A stretch of DNA of 64,000 nucleotides. Origin: Streptomyces griseofuscus (lineage in GTDB: Bacteria > Actinomycetota > Actinomycetes > Streptomycetales > Streptomycetaceae). The notes below the pieces were generated by a model. The model made no database searches. It had not been told where the DNA came from and saw only the letters and a program-made list of their open reading frames with translations. The stretch is taken from positions 6,448,001 through 6,512,000 of the forward strand of contig NZ_CP051006.1 in the NCBI RefSeq assembly GCF_014673495.1, in the 5' to 3' direction. The translations under genes and the position numbers were made by a program. Below are positions 8,486-17,910 of this stretch, piece after piece (position 1 is the stretch's first letter; each line of letters opens with the position of its first letter).

Positions 8486-9319
8486 ATGGCCGACACGGAC
8501 ACCGGCATCCAGCCGAAGCGCACGGGGCTGACGCGCACGCAGAAGCGCAGGCTCTCGCGCGGCGCCCAGTACGCCGTCCTCGCCGCCGCGGTGATCGCCT
8601 TCGCGCTCACCGCGGACTGGGGGCGGCTCCAGAACCAGTTCGCGCAGCCCGGCATCGCCAAGCAGCTGTTCCCCGACCTCATCACGGTCGCCCTGAAGAA
8701 CACCGTGCTGTACACGCTGTCCGGGTTCGTCGTCGGCCTGGCCCTCGGCATGGTCATCGCCCTGATGCGGCTGTCCTCCGTGGGCCCCTACCGCTGGCTC
8801 GCCGGCATCTACATCGAGATCTTCCGCGGCCTGCCCGCGCTGCTGATCTTCATCTTCGTCGGCGTCGGGGTGCCGCTGGCCTTCCCGACCGTCCAGTACC
8901 CCGGCGGCACCTACGGCAAGGTGGCCGTCGCGCTCGGCCTGGTCTCCGCCGCCTATATGGCCGAGACCATCCGCGCCGGCATCCAGGCGGTGCCCAAGGG
9001 GCAGATGGAGGCGGCCCGTTCGCTCGGGTTCTCGCCCGCGCGGGCCATGGTCTCGATCATCCTGCCGCAGGCCTTCCGCATCATCCTGCCGCCGCTGACC
9101 AATGAACTCGTCCTGCTCTTCAAGGACTCCTCGCTGGTGCTGTTCCTCGGGGTCACCCTGGAACAGCGCGAACTGTCCAAGTTCGGCAACGACCTGGCCA
9201 GCCAGACCGCCAACTCCACGCCGATCCTGGTCGCGGGCCTGTGCTATCTGCTGATCACCATCCCGCTCAGCCTCGTCGTACGCCGTATGGAAACCAAGGC
9301 CCTCAGGGAGATCAGGTGA
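8486..9319 (+). CDS. amino-acid ABC transporter permease
   Basis: The 277-residue membrane protein follows the binding protein by 4 bases. A basic N-terminal region precedes several membrane helices (for example [15 protein letters not shown] and [21 protein letters not shown]). The EAA loop that docks to the ATPase is seen as [25 protein letters not shown]-type sequence near residue 172. Domain type is HisM/GlnP. The stop codon overlaps the GTG of the ATPase gene, which indicates translational coupling. Confidence 0.93.
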   Translation: MADTDTGIQPKRTGLTRTQKRRLSRGAQYAVLAAAVIAFALTADWGRLQNQFAQPGIAKQLFPDLITVALKNTVLYTLSGFVVGLALGMVIALMRLSSVGPYRWLAGIYIEIFRGLPALLIFIFVGVGVPLAFPTVQYPGGTYGKVAVALGLVSAAYMAETIRAGIQAVPKGQMEAARSLGFSPARAMVSIILPQAFRIILPPLTNELVLLFKDSSLVLFLGVTLEQRELSKFGNDLASQTANSTPILVAGLCYLLITIPLSLVVRRMETKALREIR

Positions 9320-10104
9320 CCACCCCCGAGATCCGCGTCCAGGGTCTGCACAAGTCCTTCGGCGACAACCATGTCCTGCGCGGCATCGATCTGGAGATCG
9401 CCCAGGGCGAGGTCGTCTGCGTCATCGGCCCGTCCGGCTCCGGCAAGTCCACGCTGCTGCGCTGTGTGAACCTGCTGGAGGAGCCCACCGAGGGGCAGGT
9501 CTTCGTCGGCGGCACCGAGGTCACCGACCCGGACGTCGACATCGACGCCGTCCGCCGCCGGATCGGCATGGTCTTCCAGCAGTTCAACCTCTTCCCGCAC
9601 CTCAGCGTCACCGAGAACCTCACGCTGCCGCAGCGCCGGGTGCTCCGGCGGGACAAGGCGGCGGCCGAGCGCGTCGCCGCCGAGAACCTGGCCCGGGTGG
9701 GCCTCGCGGAGAAGGCCGGCGCCTACCCCTCCGCCCTCTCCGGCGGCCAGCAGCAGCGGGTGGCCATCGCCCGCGCCCTCGCCATGGGCCCCGAGGTGAT
9801 GCTCTTCGACGAGCCGACCTCGGCGCTCGACCCCGAGCTGGTCGGCGATGTCCTCGCGGTGATGCGGTCCCTCGCGCGCGAGGGCATGACGATGATGGTC
9901 GTCACCCACGAGATGAGCTTCGCGCGCGAGGTCGCCGACCGGGTCGTCTTCATGGACGGCGGGGTGATCGTGGAACAGGGCCGCCCCGAGCAGGTCATCG
10001 GCGCCCCCCGGCACGAACGCACCCGCCACTTCCTCTCCCGCATCCTCGACCCGGCGATGGCCGAGGTGGAGGAGGGGGTCGCGGACCAGGGGGGAACCGG
10101 CTGA
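9316..10104 (+). CDS. amino-acid ABC transporter ATP-binding protein
   Basis: The 262-residue ATPase drives the importer. Walker A is GPSGSGKST, the Q-loop is in [12 protein letters not shown], the signature is [15 protein letters not shown], and Walker B is [14 protein letters not shown]; the H-loop is in VVTHEMSF. The GTG at 9316 overlaps the permease stop in the pattern GTGA; an upstream in-frame GTG at 9241 would lie inside the permease and give a non-family N-terminus, so it was rejected. The last 20 residues are an acidic, weakly conserved tail. Confidence 0.94.
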   Translation: MTTPEIRVQGLHKSFGDNHVLRGIDLEIAQGEVVCVIGPSGSGKSTLLRCVNLLEEPTEGQVFVGGTEVTDPDVDIDAVRRRIGMVFQQFNLFPHLSVTENLTLPQRRVLRRDKAAAERVAAENLARVGLAEKAGAYPSALSGGQQQRVAIARALAMGPEVMLFDEPTSALDPELVGDVLAVMRSLAREGMTMMVVTHEMSFAREVADRVVFMDGGVIVEQGRPEQVIGAPRHERTRHFLSRILDPAMAEVEEGVADQGGTG

Positions 10105-10127
10105 CCCTGGCCCTCTAAGGTGCCGGT

Positions 10128-11219
10128 ATGAGCGATCAGCCGGTGCTGCATGTCAAGGGCGGGGTCCTCGTCGGACCGCGGGACGTACGCGACGAACTGT
10201 GGGTGGTCGGCGGCCGGGTGTCGTACGACCGCCCCACCGGGGCCCGGGACGTGCGGACCGTGCGGGGGTGGGCGCTGCCCGGGCTCGTCGACGCGCACTG
10301 CCACGTGGGCCTCGACGCGCACGGCCCGGTCGACGCGGAGACCGCCGAGAAGCAGGCGCTGACCGACCGGGAGGCGGGCACCCTGCTGATGCGGGACGCG
10401 GGCTCGCCCTCCGACACCCGCTGGATCGACGACCGGGCGGATCTGCCGAAGATCATCCGGGCCGGGCGGCACATCGCGCGCACTCGCCGCTACATCCGCA
10501 ACTACGCCTGGGAGATCGAGCCGGACGACCTCGTCGCCTACGTCGCCCAGGAGGCCCGGCGCGGTGACGGCTGGGTCAAGCTGGTCGGCGACTGGATCGA
10601 CCGCGAGGTCGGCGACCTCTCCCCCTGCTGGCCCCGGGAGGCGGTCGAGGCCGCGATCGCCGAGGCCCACCGGCTGGGCGCCCGGGTCACCGCGCACTGC
10701 TTCGCCGAGAACTCCCTGCGCGATCTGGTCGAGTCGGGCATCGACTGCATCGAGCACGCCACCGGCCTCACCGAGGACCTGATCCCGCTGTTCGCCGAGC
10801 GGGGCGTCGCCATCGTGCCCACCCTCGTCAACATCGCCACCTTCCCGCAGCTCGCGGCAGGCGGTGAGAGCAAGTTCCCGAACTGGTCGGCCCATATGCG
10901 GCGGCTGCACGAGCGCCGCTACGACACGGTGCGCTCCGCGTACGACGCCGGGATCCCGGTGTTCGTCGGCACCGACGCGGGCGGCTCGCTGCCGCACGGA
11001 CTGGTCGCGGCGGAGGTCGCCGAGCTGGTCACCGCGGGCATCCCGCCGATCGAGGCGCTCGCGGCGACCAGCTGGTCCGCGCGCGCGTGGCTGGGCCGGC
11101 CGGGCCTGGAGGAGGGCGCCCCGGCTGACCTCGTGGTGTACGACGAGGACCCCCGGGCCGAGGTGGGCGTGCTGGCCGCACCGCGCCGGGTGGTGCTGAA
11201 CGGGGCGGTGGTGGAGTAG
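10128..11219 (+). CDS. amidohydrolase-family metal-dependent hydrolase
   Basis: This 363-residue protein is a TIM-barrel amidohydrolase. Metal ligands are visible as DAHCHVG (H-x-H after the first strand), the lysine of GWVKLVGDWID, the histidines of VTAHCFAE and CIEHATGL, and the late aspartate in VGTDAGGSLPHG. Family members cleave imidazolone-, hydantoin- or dipeptide-type amide bonds; the substrate here is not known. It starts 23 bases after the importer ATPase on the same strand, so it may hydrolyse an imported amino-acid derivative. Confidence 0.85.
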   Translation: MSDQPVLHVKGGVLVGPRDVRDELWVVGGRVSYDRPTGARDVRTVRGWALPGLVDAHCHVGLDAHGPVDAETAEKQALTDREAGTLLMRDAGSPSDTRWIDDRADLPKIIRAGRHIARTRRYIRNYAWEIEPDDLVAYVAQEARRGDGWVKLVGDWIDREVGDLSPCWPREAVEAAIAEAHRLGARVTAHCFAENSLRDLVESGIDCIEHATGLTEDLIPLFAERGVAIVPTLVNIATFPQLAAGGESKFPNWSAHMRRLHERRYDTVRSAYDAGIPVFVGTDAGGSLPHGLVAAEVAELVTAGIPPIEALAATSWSARAWLGRPGLEEGAPADLVVYDEDPRAEVGVLAAPRRVVLNGAVVE

Positions 11220-11379
11220 TGCCGATGGGCAGGCGAGGGAACGCGTGTGCACGGTGATTCGAAGAGGCGTACGGAATTTCCACGTTTGAGTGAAGTGACC
11301 GAAGTTTGCTGACCGTTCACCCACACTGACGACAAGGTTGACGGGTCCCAAGCAGTTTCAAGTGGGGGGTCCCACCGCC

Positions 11380-12342
11380 TTGAACAGCACCAACTTCCGT
11401 ATGCCCGTGCGTCGTCTGGCCGCCGCGGCGACCGTCACCGCACTGGCCACCGCGCCCGCCGTCCTCGGCGCGGGCACGGCGCACGCGACCGGGAATCCCG
11501 GCCGCGCCACCGCCGTCGTCCTGCACACCGGGCTCGATGTGTCCCTGCTCGACAAGTCCGTCGACGTTCCGCTCGCCGTCTCCCTCAACGAGGTCACGGC
11601 ACCGCGGAGCGCCGACCGAACCGCCCTGTCCGCCCGCCTCGACGGGGTGTCCGGCGGCAGTCCGTTCACCGTCCTCAGCGCGGACGTGGCCCAGTCCCGG
11701 GCCACCGTCACCGACCGGCGCGCCGCGGGCTCCGTCCGCCTGGTGCACGCCAAGCTGCACGTTCCCGGCCTGCCCCTGCTGTCCCTGATCGAGGTGGACA
11801 CCGTCACCGCGCAGGCCACCTGTGAGGTGGGCCGGGCCCCGGTCGCCGACTCGAAGATCGTCGGCACCGTCACCGTCCTCGGCCGCAAGGTCTCGGTCAC
11901 CGCCGGGGGGCCGGTCGAGGTCAAGGTGCCCGGCGTCGGCGAGGTCCGCCTCGACCTCGCCCAGCGCAGCACCACCTCCCGTACGGCGGCCGCGACCGCG
12001 CTCCGACTCAAGGTCTCCGTCAATCCGTTGAAGCTGAACGTGGCGGATGTCGAGGGCACGGTCACGCTGGCCAAGGCGACCTGCGAGTCCCCGATGGCGC
12101 CGCCCTCGAAGCCCCCGACGCAGAGCCACGACCCGGGCTCCGGCACCAAGCCGGGCTCGGCCTCCGGCACCAAGTCCGACGCCGCCCCGGTCTCCGATGT
12201 GAAGCCCCAGGGCGGTGCCTCGGACGCGGACCTCGCGGAGACGGGGGGCGACCCGGCGACGCCGTACATCGCGGGCGGCGCGGTGGCGCTGCTGGCGGCG
12301 GGCGGCGGCGCGGTGCTGATGGCCCGCCGCCGCAGGAGCTGA
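11380..12342 (+). CDS. LAETG-anchored secreted surface protein of unknown function
   Basis: The product has a signal peptide (MPVRRLAAAATVTALATAPAV, cleavage near AHA), a body of about 220 residues with repeated beta-strand-like stretches and two Cys (ATCEVGR and KATCESP), a Pro/Ser/Lys-rich wall-spanning stretch, and a C-terminal sorting signal: LAETG at residues 284-288, a hydrophobic helix and RRRRS. LAxTG is recognised by class E sortases, so the protein should be linked to peptidoglycan. The TTG at 11380 follows a G-rich ribosome binding site; an ATG at 11401 is a fair alternative. Function is unknown. Confidence 0.8.
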   Translation: MNSTNFRMPVRRLAAAATVTALATAPAVLGAGTAHATGNPGRATAVVLHTGLDVSLLDKSVDVPLAVSLNEVTAPRSADRTALSARLDGVSGGSPFTVLSADVAQSRATVTDRRAAGSVRLVHAKLHVPGLPLLSLIEVDTVTAQATCEVGRAPVADSKIVGTVTVLGRKVSVTAGGPVEVKVPGVGEVRLDLAQRSTTSRTAAATALRLKVSVNPLKLNVADVEGTVTLAKATCESPMAPPSKPPTQSHDPGSGTKPGSASGTKSDAAPVSDVKPQGGASDADLAETGGDPATPYIAGGAVALLAAGGGAVLMARRRRS

Positions 12343-12359
12343 CGGCAGGCGGGGGAACG

Positions 12360-12402
12360 GGGCGGGACCGGTGAGGCCGGGGGAGCCTCGCCGGTCCCGC
12401 CC
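12360..12402. terminator. bidirectional terminator hairpin
   Basis: An 18-bp stem with one G-T pair (arms 12360-12377 and 12385-12402, 7-base loop) lies between the surface-protein gene and the convergent end of the cob cluster. Confidence 0.8.
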
Positions 12403-12428
12403 TGTGCGGACAGAGCGGGGGGTATCCG

Positions 12429-13487
12429 TCAGTCCAGGGCGGTCGCGAGCGCGGCCAGGAAGGCGTTTGTCGTGGGCCGGTCGCGGACGGCGAGGCGTAT
12501 CCAGTCGGTGCCGAGTCCGGGGAACGTGTCCCCGCGGCGCACGGCATAGCCGAGGGCGCGCAGCCGCTGCCGTACGGCGGCCGCCTCCGGGACGGCGACC
12601 AGGACGAAAGAGCCTTCGGCCGGTCCCGCGACCCGCACCCCGCGGGGGGCCAGCGCGGACAGGCCCGCGACCAGGTGCGCCCGGTCACCGGCGATGCGGT
12701 GCGCCGCGTGGCCCGCCTCCGCCATGGCGCGGGGCGACACACACGCCTCGGCGGCGGCCAGCGCCGGTGTGGACACCGGCCACAGCGGCTGGGCCCGCTC
12801 CAGCTCGGCGATGATCTCCGGCTCGGCCAGCGCATAGCCGATGCGCAGACCCGCGAGGCCCCAGGTCTTGGTGAGGCTGCGCAGCACCACGAGGCCGGGC
12901 ACGTCCGTCCGCCCGGCCAGCGCCTCCCGCTCGCCCGGCACCGCGTCCATGAACGCCTCGTCGATCACCAGCACCCGCCCGGGCCGGGCGAGTGCGGCGA
13001 GCACCGAGGCCGGGTGCAGGACCGACGTCGGGTTCGTCGGATTGCCGATCACCACCAGATCGGCTCGCTCCGGCACCAGCGCGGCATCCAGCCGGAAGCC
13101 CTCCTCGGGCCGCAGCAGCACCCGCTCCACCGTGTGCCCGGCGTCCCGCAGCGCCGCCTCGGGCTCGGTGAACTGCGGGTGCACCACGACCGGTTGGCGG
13201 ACCTTGAGGGCGCGGGCGAGCAGCACGAACGCCTCCGCCGCGCCTGCCGTCAGCAGCACCCGCTCCACCGGCAGCCCGTGCCGCGCCGCCACCGCCGCCC
13301 GCGCGGCCCGCCCGTCCGGGTAGGCCGCGAGGGAGGTCAGGGAGGCGGCGATCCGCTCGCGCAGCCAGGGCGGGGGCGTGTCCGCCCGTACGTTGACGGC
13401 GAGGTCGACCAGCGCCGCGCCGTCGTCCCGTACCTCGGCGTCCCCGTGATGGCGCAGATCGGGACCGGGGGAGTCCTCAGTGGGCAT
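12429..13487 (-). CDS. cobC: CobC-type PLP protein (threonine-phosphate decarboxylase-like)
   Basis: The 352-residue class I/II aminotransferase-fold protein resembles the actinobacterial CobC group (Rv2231c type). Family members supply the aminopropanol moiety of cobalamin by decarboxylating threonine phosphate, though histidinol-phosphate aminotransferases are close relatives. The PLP lysine is in VLRSLTKTWGLAGLRIGY and the cofactor Asn/Asp region in VIGNPTNPTSVL. The ATG at 13487 overlaps the cbiX end by 11 bases and was preferred over an ATG at 13532 that would lie further inside cbiX. It is the last gene of the distal cob block. Confidence 0.82.
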   Translation of the reverse strand: MPTEDSPGPDLRHHGDAEVRDDGAALVDLAVNVRADTPPPWLRERIAASLTSLAAYPDGRAARAAVAARHGLPVERVLLTAGAAEAFVLLARALKVRQPVVVHPQFTEPEAALRDAGHTVERVLLRPEEGFRLDAALVPERADLVVIGNPTNPTSVLHPASVLAALARPGRVLVIDEAFMDAVPGEREALAGRTDVPGLVVLRSLTKTWGLAGLRIGYALAEPEIIAELERAQPLWPVSTPALAAAEACVSPRAMAEAGHAAHRIAGDRAHLVAGLSALAPRGVRVAGPAEGSFVLVAVPEAAAVRQRLRALGYAVRRGDTFPGLGTDWIRLAVRDRPTTNAFLAALATALD

Positions 13488-14391
13488 GGCTGTGCGTGTG
13501 CCCGCCGTGGTGGTGTCCGTGCCCGTGGTCATGGCCGTCGTCGTCCGGGTGGAAGTGCGGCTGCTGCGGCAGTCCCACCTTGTCCTCGAAGCCGGGCAGC
13601 GCGATCCGGTACACGCAGGAGTCGCAGTTCATGCGCAGATCGCCCTTGACGGCCTCCTCGTACCGTTCGAGCACCAGGTCGAGCAACTCCGGCTCGGGAC
13701 CGATGACATCGGCCGAGGTCACCGGGGTCTCCGGGTGCGCGGCCGCCCACTCCTCGGTCTGCCGCCGCACCCGGTCCGGCAGGATCCCGGTGAACAGGAA
13801 GTAGGGGAGCACGACGATCTTCCGCGCCCCCAGCGCCACACAGCGGTCCAGACCGCTCGGCACGTCCGGCGCCGCGAGCGACACGAACGCCGTCTCCACA
13901 CCGGCGTACCCCCGGCCCTCCCACAGCAGCCGGGCCGCCTTGAACACCTCCGCGTTGGCGTCCGGGTCGGTCGAGCCGCGGCCGACCAGGAGTACGGTCA
14001 CCTCCGCGCGGTCCTGGTCGCCGATCGCGTCGTCCAGGCGCCGCTCCAGCACGTTCAGCAGCGCGGGGTGCGGACCCAGCGGGCGGCCGTAGGTGTACGA
14101 GATGCCCGGGTGCCGCTCCTTCTCACGGGCCAGCGCGGCCGGGATGTCGCCCTTGGCGTGTCCGGCGGACACCAGCATCAGCGGCACGGCCGCGAACCGG
14201 CGTACGCCCCGCTCAACCAGCTCGGCCACCGCGTCGCCGAGCGGCGGCGGGGACAGCTCGATGAAGCCGCCCGCGACGGGCAGGTCGGGACGGCGCAGCC
14301 CCAGCTCCCGCACGAAGGCACGGAACGCCTCGGCTCCGGCGTCGTCACGGGTGCCATGGCCGGCGATCAGCAGGGCGGGCGGGGTGGTCAC
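13477..14391 (-). CDS. cbiX: sirohydrochlorin cobaltochelatase CbiX-like, His-rich tail
   Basis: CbiX inserts Co2+ into sirohydrochlorin in the early-cobalt route to B12. The 304-residue protein has two CbiX-type halves, starting LLIAGHGTRD and VTVLLVGRGSTDPDAN, with the metal-binding histidine in the first. Near residue 255 it carries MNCDSCVYR, the Cys motif of long CbiX forms that can bind an Fe-S cluster. The last about 25 residues are His/Asp/Gly repeats (for example DHGHGHHHGGH), a likely Co2+ or Ni2+ store. The GTG at 14391 overlaps the cobH stop as GTGA. Confidence 0.88.
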   Translation of the reverse strand: MTTPPALLIAGHGTRDDAGAEAFRAFVRELGLRRPDLPVAGGFIELSPPPLGDAVAELVERGVRRFAAVPLMLVSAGHAKGDIPAALAREKERHPGISYTYGRPLGPHPALLNVLERRLDDAIGDQDRAEVTVLLVGRGSTDPDANAEVFKAARLLWEGRGYAGVETAFVSLAAPDVPSGLDRCVALGARKIVVLPYFLFTGILPDRVRRQTEEWAAAHPETPVTSADVIGPEPELLDLVLERYEEAVKGDLRMNCDSCVYRIALPGFEDKVGLPQQPHFHPDDDGHDHGHGHHHGGHTHSHAH

Positions 14392-14975
14392 AGGGTCTCC
14401 TCGGGTGAGATCGGTTGGTACAGCAGGGCGTTGAGGGCGGCGGCCGCGACCGCCGAGCCGCCCTTCTCGGACACGTTGCTCACGGCGGGCAGCCCGCTCT
14501 CGCGCAGCGCGGCCTTGGACTCGGCCGCGCCGACGAAGCCGACGGGCAGACCGATGACGAGCGCCGGGTCGGCGTCCAGGGTCAGCAGCTCCTCCAGGGC
14601 GGTCGGCGCACAGCCGATCACCCACAGGGCGCCGGGCCCGACCTCCTCGTGGGCGAGCCGGATCGCATGCGCCGAGCGGGTCAGCCCGGGACCGGACCTG
14701 GCGTCCTTGAGGCGGCACACGGTCTCGCGCCGGGTGATCCCGGCCGCGACCATCTCCACGTCCACGACGACCGGCGCCCCGGCGTGCAGCGCGGCATGCG
14801 CCTTTGCCAGGTCCGCCTCGGCCAGGACGAGGTCGTTCGCGTACTCCAGGTCGGCGGCGGAGTGGATGACCCGCTCCACCACCGCCCGGGTCAGCGGCGG
14901 GAGGTGCGAGGTGTCCAGGCGGGCACGCAGCCGCCGGAAGGACTCCTGCTCGATGGGGTGCACGATCCTGTTCAC
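14388..14975 (-). CDS. cobH: precorrin-8X methylmutase CobH/CbiC
   Basis: CobH moves a methyl group from C11 to C12 of precorrin-8X, giving hydrogenobyrinate (or the cobalt form for CbiC). The 195-residue protein begins VNRIVHPIEQESFRRLRA and shows the family's RVIHSAADLEYANDL segment, with the catalytic His in VIHSAAD, and VIGLPVGFVGAAESK near the end. The GTG at 14975 overlaps the stop of the upstream cbiG-cobJ gene; the frame is open further upstream but only inside that gene. Confidence 0.94.
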   Translation of the reverse strand: MNRIVHPIEQESFRRLRARLDTSHLPPLTRAVVERVIHSAADLEYANDLVLAEADLAKAHAALHAGAPVVVDVEMVAAGITRRETVCRLKDARSGPGLTRSAHAIRLAHEEVGPGALWVIGCAPTALEELLTLDADPALVIGLPVGFVGAAESKAALRESGLPAVSNVSEKGGSAVAAAALNALLYQPISPEETL

Positions 14976-16675
14976 CGGGTCGCCTCCGGCTGCTCGCTCC
15001 GGCCGTTCTGCCAGCGGTAGCCGCGCGGGGTCACCATGCGCCCGGCGACGGTACGGGTCGCGGTGTTGCCCACGGTGACGACCGTCATCATGTCGACGCT
15101 CGCCGGATCGAGCCCGGCCAGCGTGCTGACCCGGCTCGATCCGTCCGGCCGCGAGGCGTTGCGTACGACACCCACGGGCGTCGTCGGCGCGCGGTGCTCG
15201 GCGAGGATGCCGAGCGCTTTGGGCAGCTGCCAGTCGCGGCCCCGGGAGCGGGGGTTGTAGAAGGTGACCACGAGGTCCGCCTCGGCCGCCGCCCGCACCC
15301 GCCGCTCGATGACCTCCCACGGCGTGTGCAGATCGGAGAGGCTGATGGAGACATGGTCGTGGCCCAGCGGCGCGCCGAGGATCGCGGCGGCGGCCAGCGC
15401 GGCCGTCACCCCGGGCACCCCGATCACCTCGATGTCGTCGGACGCCTCGGCGAGCGCGGGCGAGGCCATGGCGTACACGCCCGCGTCCCCGCTGCCGATC
15501 AGCGCCACCGCGTGCCCGAGCCGGGCCTGTTCGACCGCGGTGCGGGCCCGCTCCTCCTCGGCGCCGAGCCCGGACTCCAGTACCCGGGTGCCGGGCCGCA
15601 GCAGATCGCGGATCTGGTCCACGTACTGGTCGAGACCGACCAGCACCGAGGCCCGGCGCAGCTCGGCCGTCGCGCGCGGGGTGAGCAGATCACGGGCGCC
15701 GGGTCCGAGCCCCACCACCGCGAGCCGCCCGCGCCCGGGCCTGCGCACCACGGCGCAGGTCGCCATCGCCGGGGAGGCGTCCGACTTCCGCTTGGGGACG
15801 AGGAGTTCACCGCCGCCGAGCAGCGCGGCCGCCTCGGCGACCGACGGGGTGCCGACGGCCGCGAGCGGCGCGGCGGAGGGGTTGGGCACCTCGACCGCGG
15901 CCAGCTCCTCGGCGGAGTACGTCACCACGGGCACACCCAGCCGCTCGGCGGCGGCCAGGATGCCCGGCTCCTCCGACTTGGCGTCCACGGTGGCGAGTTC
16001 GGCGACGGACCGCGGGGACAGCCCCGCCTCCCGCAGCGTCTCCTGGATCAGCCCGAGCACCTCGTCCACCGGGGCGCCCCTGGACGCGCCGACCCCGACG
16101 ACGAGGGACGGCGGCCGCAACAGCACTTCCCGCGGGCCGGGTTCGACGTCCTTGTCGGTGAGCCGGATCGTGTACGACCCCTGCGGCGACACCGGCAGCG
16201 GTGGCAGCGGCCACGCCAACTCGGCATCGAGCGCTACCGGTTCGCCGTCCAGCAGGGCCCGGGACACGGCGGCGACCGCGCCCTCGCAGGGCAGCCCGAG
16301 CGTGTCGAGACCGGCCAGTCCCACGGCGTCCGTGGCGGTGGTCACCACCGGCTCGGCGCCGAGCAACTCACCGACTTCCCGGGCGAGTCCGTTGGCGCCG
16401 CCGCCGTGTCCGCCGACCAGCGACACCGCGAACCGGCCGCCCTCGTCCACGCAGACCACACCGGGGTCGGCCGCCTTGCCGGCGAGCAGCGGCGCGAGCA
16501 GTCGTACCGTCGCGCCCGTCGCCAGGAAGCACACCAGCTGCTCGCACTCGGAAAACGCGGACCGCACCGCCTCCCCGACCGGGCCCTCGTACACCCGGGT
16601 GCGGTCCGGCCAGGCCGCGGCCAGCCGGTCCCGTGCCGCCGCCCCCGCCGCGGTGGCGGAAATCAGGCCGATCAC
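14972..16675 (-). CDS. cobJ: CbiG-CobJ fusion: ring-contraction hydrolase and C17-methyltransferase
   Basis: This 567-residue protein joins two B12 ring-contraction activities. Residues about 30-310 are CbiG-like: the N-terminal part has CFLATGATVRLLAPLL and SLVGGHGGGANGLAREV, and the C-terminal CbiG domain has VVGVGASRGAPVDEV and TVDAKSEEPGI. Residues about 325-560 are CobJ/CbiH, the precorrin-3B C17-methyltransferase: VGLGPGARDLLTPRA, the SAM loop LIGSGDAGVYAMAS and VTFYNPRSRGRDWQL. CbiG opens the delta-lactone in the cobalt-early route, so its presence matters for the chemistry used. ATGA overlaps link it to its neighbours. Confidence 0.93.
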   Translation of the reverse strand: MIGLISATAAGAAARDRLAAAWPDRTRVYEGPVGEAVRSAFSECEQLVCFLATGATVRLLAPLLAGKAADPGVVCVDEGGRFAVSLVGGHGGGANGLAREVGELLGAEPVVTTATDAVGLAGLDTLGLPCEGAVAAVSRALLDGEPVALDAELAWPLPPLPVSPQGSYTIRLTDKDVEPGPREVLLRPPSLVVGVGASRGAPVDEVLGLIQETLREAGLSPRSVAELATVDAKSEEPGILAAAERLGVPVVTYSAEELAAVEVPNPSAAPLAAVGTPSVAEAAALLGGGELLVPKRKSDASPAMATCAVVRRPGRGRLAVVGLGPGARDLLTPRATAELRRASVLVGLDQYVDQIRDLLRPGTRVLESGLGAEEERARTAVEQARLGHAVALIGSGDAGVYAMASPALAEASDDIEVIGVPGVTAALAAAAILGAPLGHDHVSISLSDLHTPWEVIERRVRAAAEADLVVTFYNPRSRGRDWQLPKALGILAEHRAPTTPVGVVRNASRPDGSSRVSTLAGLDPASVDMMTVVTVGNTATRTVAGRMVTPRGYRWQNGRSEQPEATR

Positions 16676-17910
16676 TGGTCAACTCCTTCGATGGGAACGG
16701 GGGTTCTGACGCCCCAGAGCAGAAACACCGGGTTGGTGGCCGCGAGCCGGGTCACCTCTCCCGGCAGCGGGGCGAGCCGCGAGGACTGGAGCAGCACGCC
16801 CTCACAGCCGAACCCGGCGTCGGTCAGCGCCGCGCGGGCCGCGGGCACCCGGTCCAGGGCGGCCATGGCCACCACCACGGACCGGCGCGCCCGCAGTGCG
16901 CACGCCCGGATCACGGCGGGCAGCTCGCGCCCCCCGCCGCCGATGAACACGGCGTCCGGATCGTCGGCCAGCGCGGCCAGCGCGTCGGGCGCGGTGCCGT
17001 GCACGACATCCACCTCGACGCCATGGGCGCGGGCGTTCTCCCGGATCCGGTCCACCCCGTCCGCGGCCTTCTCGACCGCGACGACGGCCGCGCCGAGCCG
17101 CGCGCACTCCACCGCGACCGACCCGGACCCGGCGCCGACGTCCCACACCAGATCCCCGAGCCGCGGCCCGAGCCGGGCCAGCGCCAGCGCGCGCACCTCG
17201 AACTTGGTGATCATCGAGTCGCGGTGGGCGAACTCGGCCTCCGCCAGGGCCCAGCGGGCCGGACCTGCGGGCACCCCGGCGACGGTGCGCAGGGGGCCCG
17301 GCGCCGAGGGCTCGGCCAGGCACAGCACCACACTGACCGCCGTACCCCAGTCCCGTGCCGCCGCCCGCGCGGGCGTCACCCGCTCCACCCGCTCCCGCTC
17401 CGGGTCGCCCAGCGCGGTGGCCACCACGAGGGTCCGGTCGCGGCCGGCGAGCGCGGCGCCCAGTTCGGCGGGGCCCGCGCCCGGTCCGGTGAGGACGGCG
17501 ACCTTCGGATGCGCGCGGCAGACGTTCGCGGCGGTGCGCAGGTCCCTGCCGTGCGCGCTGACCACGAGCGCGTCGTCCCAGGGCAGCCCGAGCCGGGCGA
17601 ACGCGGTGGCCACCGAGGAGACCCCGGGCCGTACCGCGAGCCGCTCGGGGCCGAAGCGCTCGGCGAGCGCCCGGACGATCCCGAAGAAACCGGGGTCCCC
17701 GGAGGCCAGCACGAGGACCGGCAGCTCCTTGTCGACGTACCCGGCGATGGCGTCCAGGGCGGGCGCCAGCGGGCCGAGCACGATCCGCCCGGCCCCGGCG
17801 GGCAGCCGTACCGCGTCCAGATGCCGCCGCCCGCCGACGACGAGCGCGGCGCCCGCCGCGACGTCCTCGGGAAGCGGTGCCCCCGTCCCGGTACCGACGA
17901 CCGTGATCAA
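16672..17910 (-). CDS. cobL: precorrin-6Y C5,15-methyltransferase CobL (CbiE-CbiT)
   Basis: CobL methylates precorrin-6Y at C5 and C15 and decarboxylates the C12 side chain. The 412-residue protein has an N-terminal CbiE tetrapyrrole methylase (VVGTGTGAPLPED and LVLASGDPGFFGIV) and a C-terminal CbiT Rossmann methyltransferase (GDLVWDVGAGSGSVAVECA, SAM site). The TTG at 17910 overlaps the cobM stop as TTGA and gives the correct family N-terminus; the frame upstream of it runs inside cobM and was not used. Confidence 0.94.
   Translation of the reverse strand: MITVVGTGTGAPLPEDVAAGAALVVGGRRHLDAVRLPAGAGRIVLGPLAPALDAIAGYVDKELPVLVLASGDPGFFGIVRALAERFGPERLAVRPGVSSVATAFARLGLPWDDALVVSAHGRDLRTAANVCRAHPKVAVLTGPGAGPAELGAALAGRDRTLVVATALGDPERERVERVTPARAAARDWGTAVSVVLCLAEPSAPGPLRTVAGVPAGPARWALAEAEFAHRDSMITKFEVRALALARLGPRLGDLVWDVGAGSGSVAVECARLGAAVVAVEKAADGVDRIRENARAHGVEVDVVHGTAPDALAALADDPDAVFIGGGGRELPAVIRACALRARRSVVVAMAALDRVPAARAALTDAGFGCEGVLLQSSRLAPLPGEVTRLAATNPVFLLWGVRTPVPIEGVDQ

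Noticed and set aside
11290-11379. PHO box before the LAETG protein gene
   Set aside because: Only one GTTCACC unit (near 11314) is present, with no second copy at 11-base spacing.
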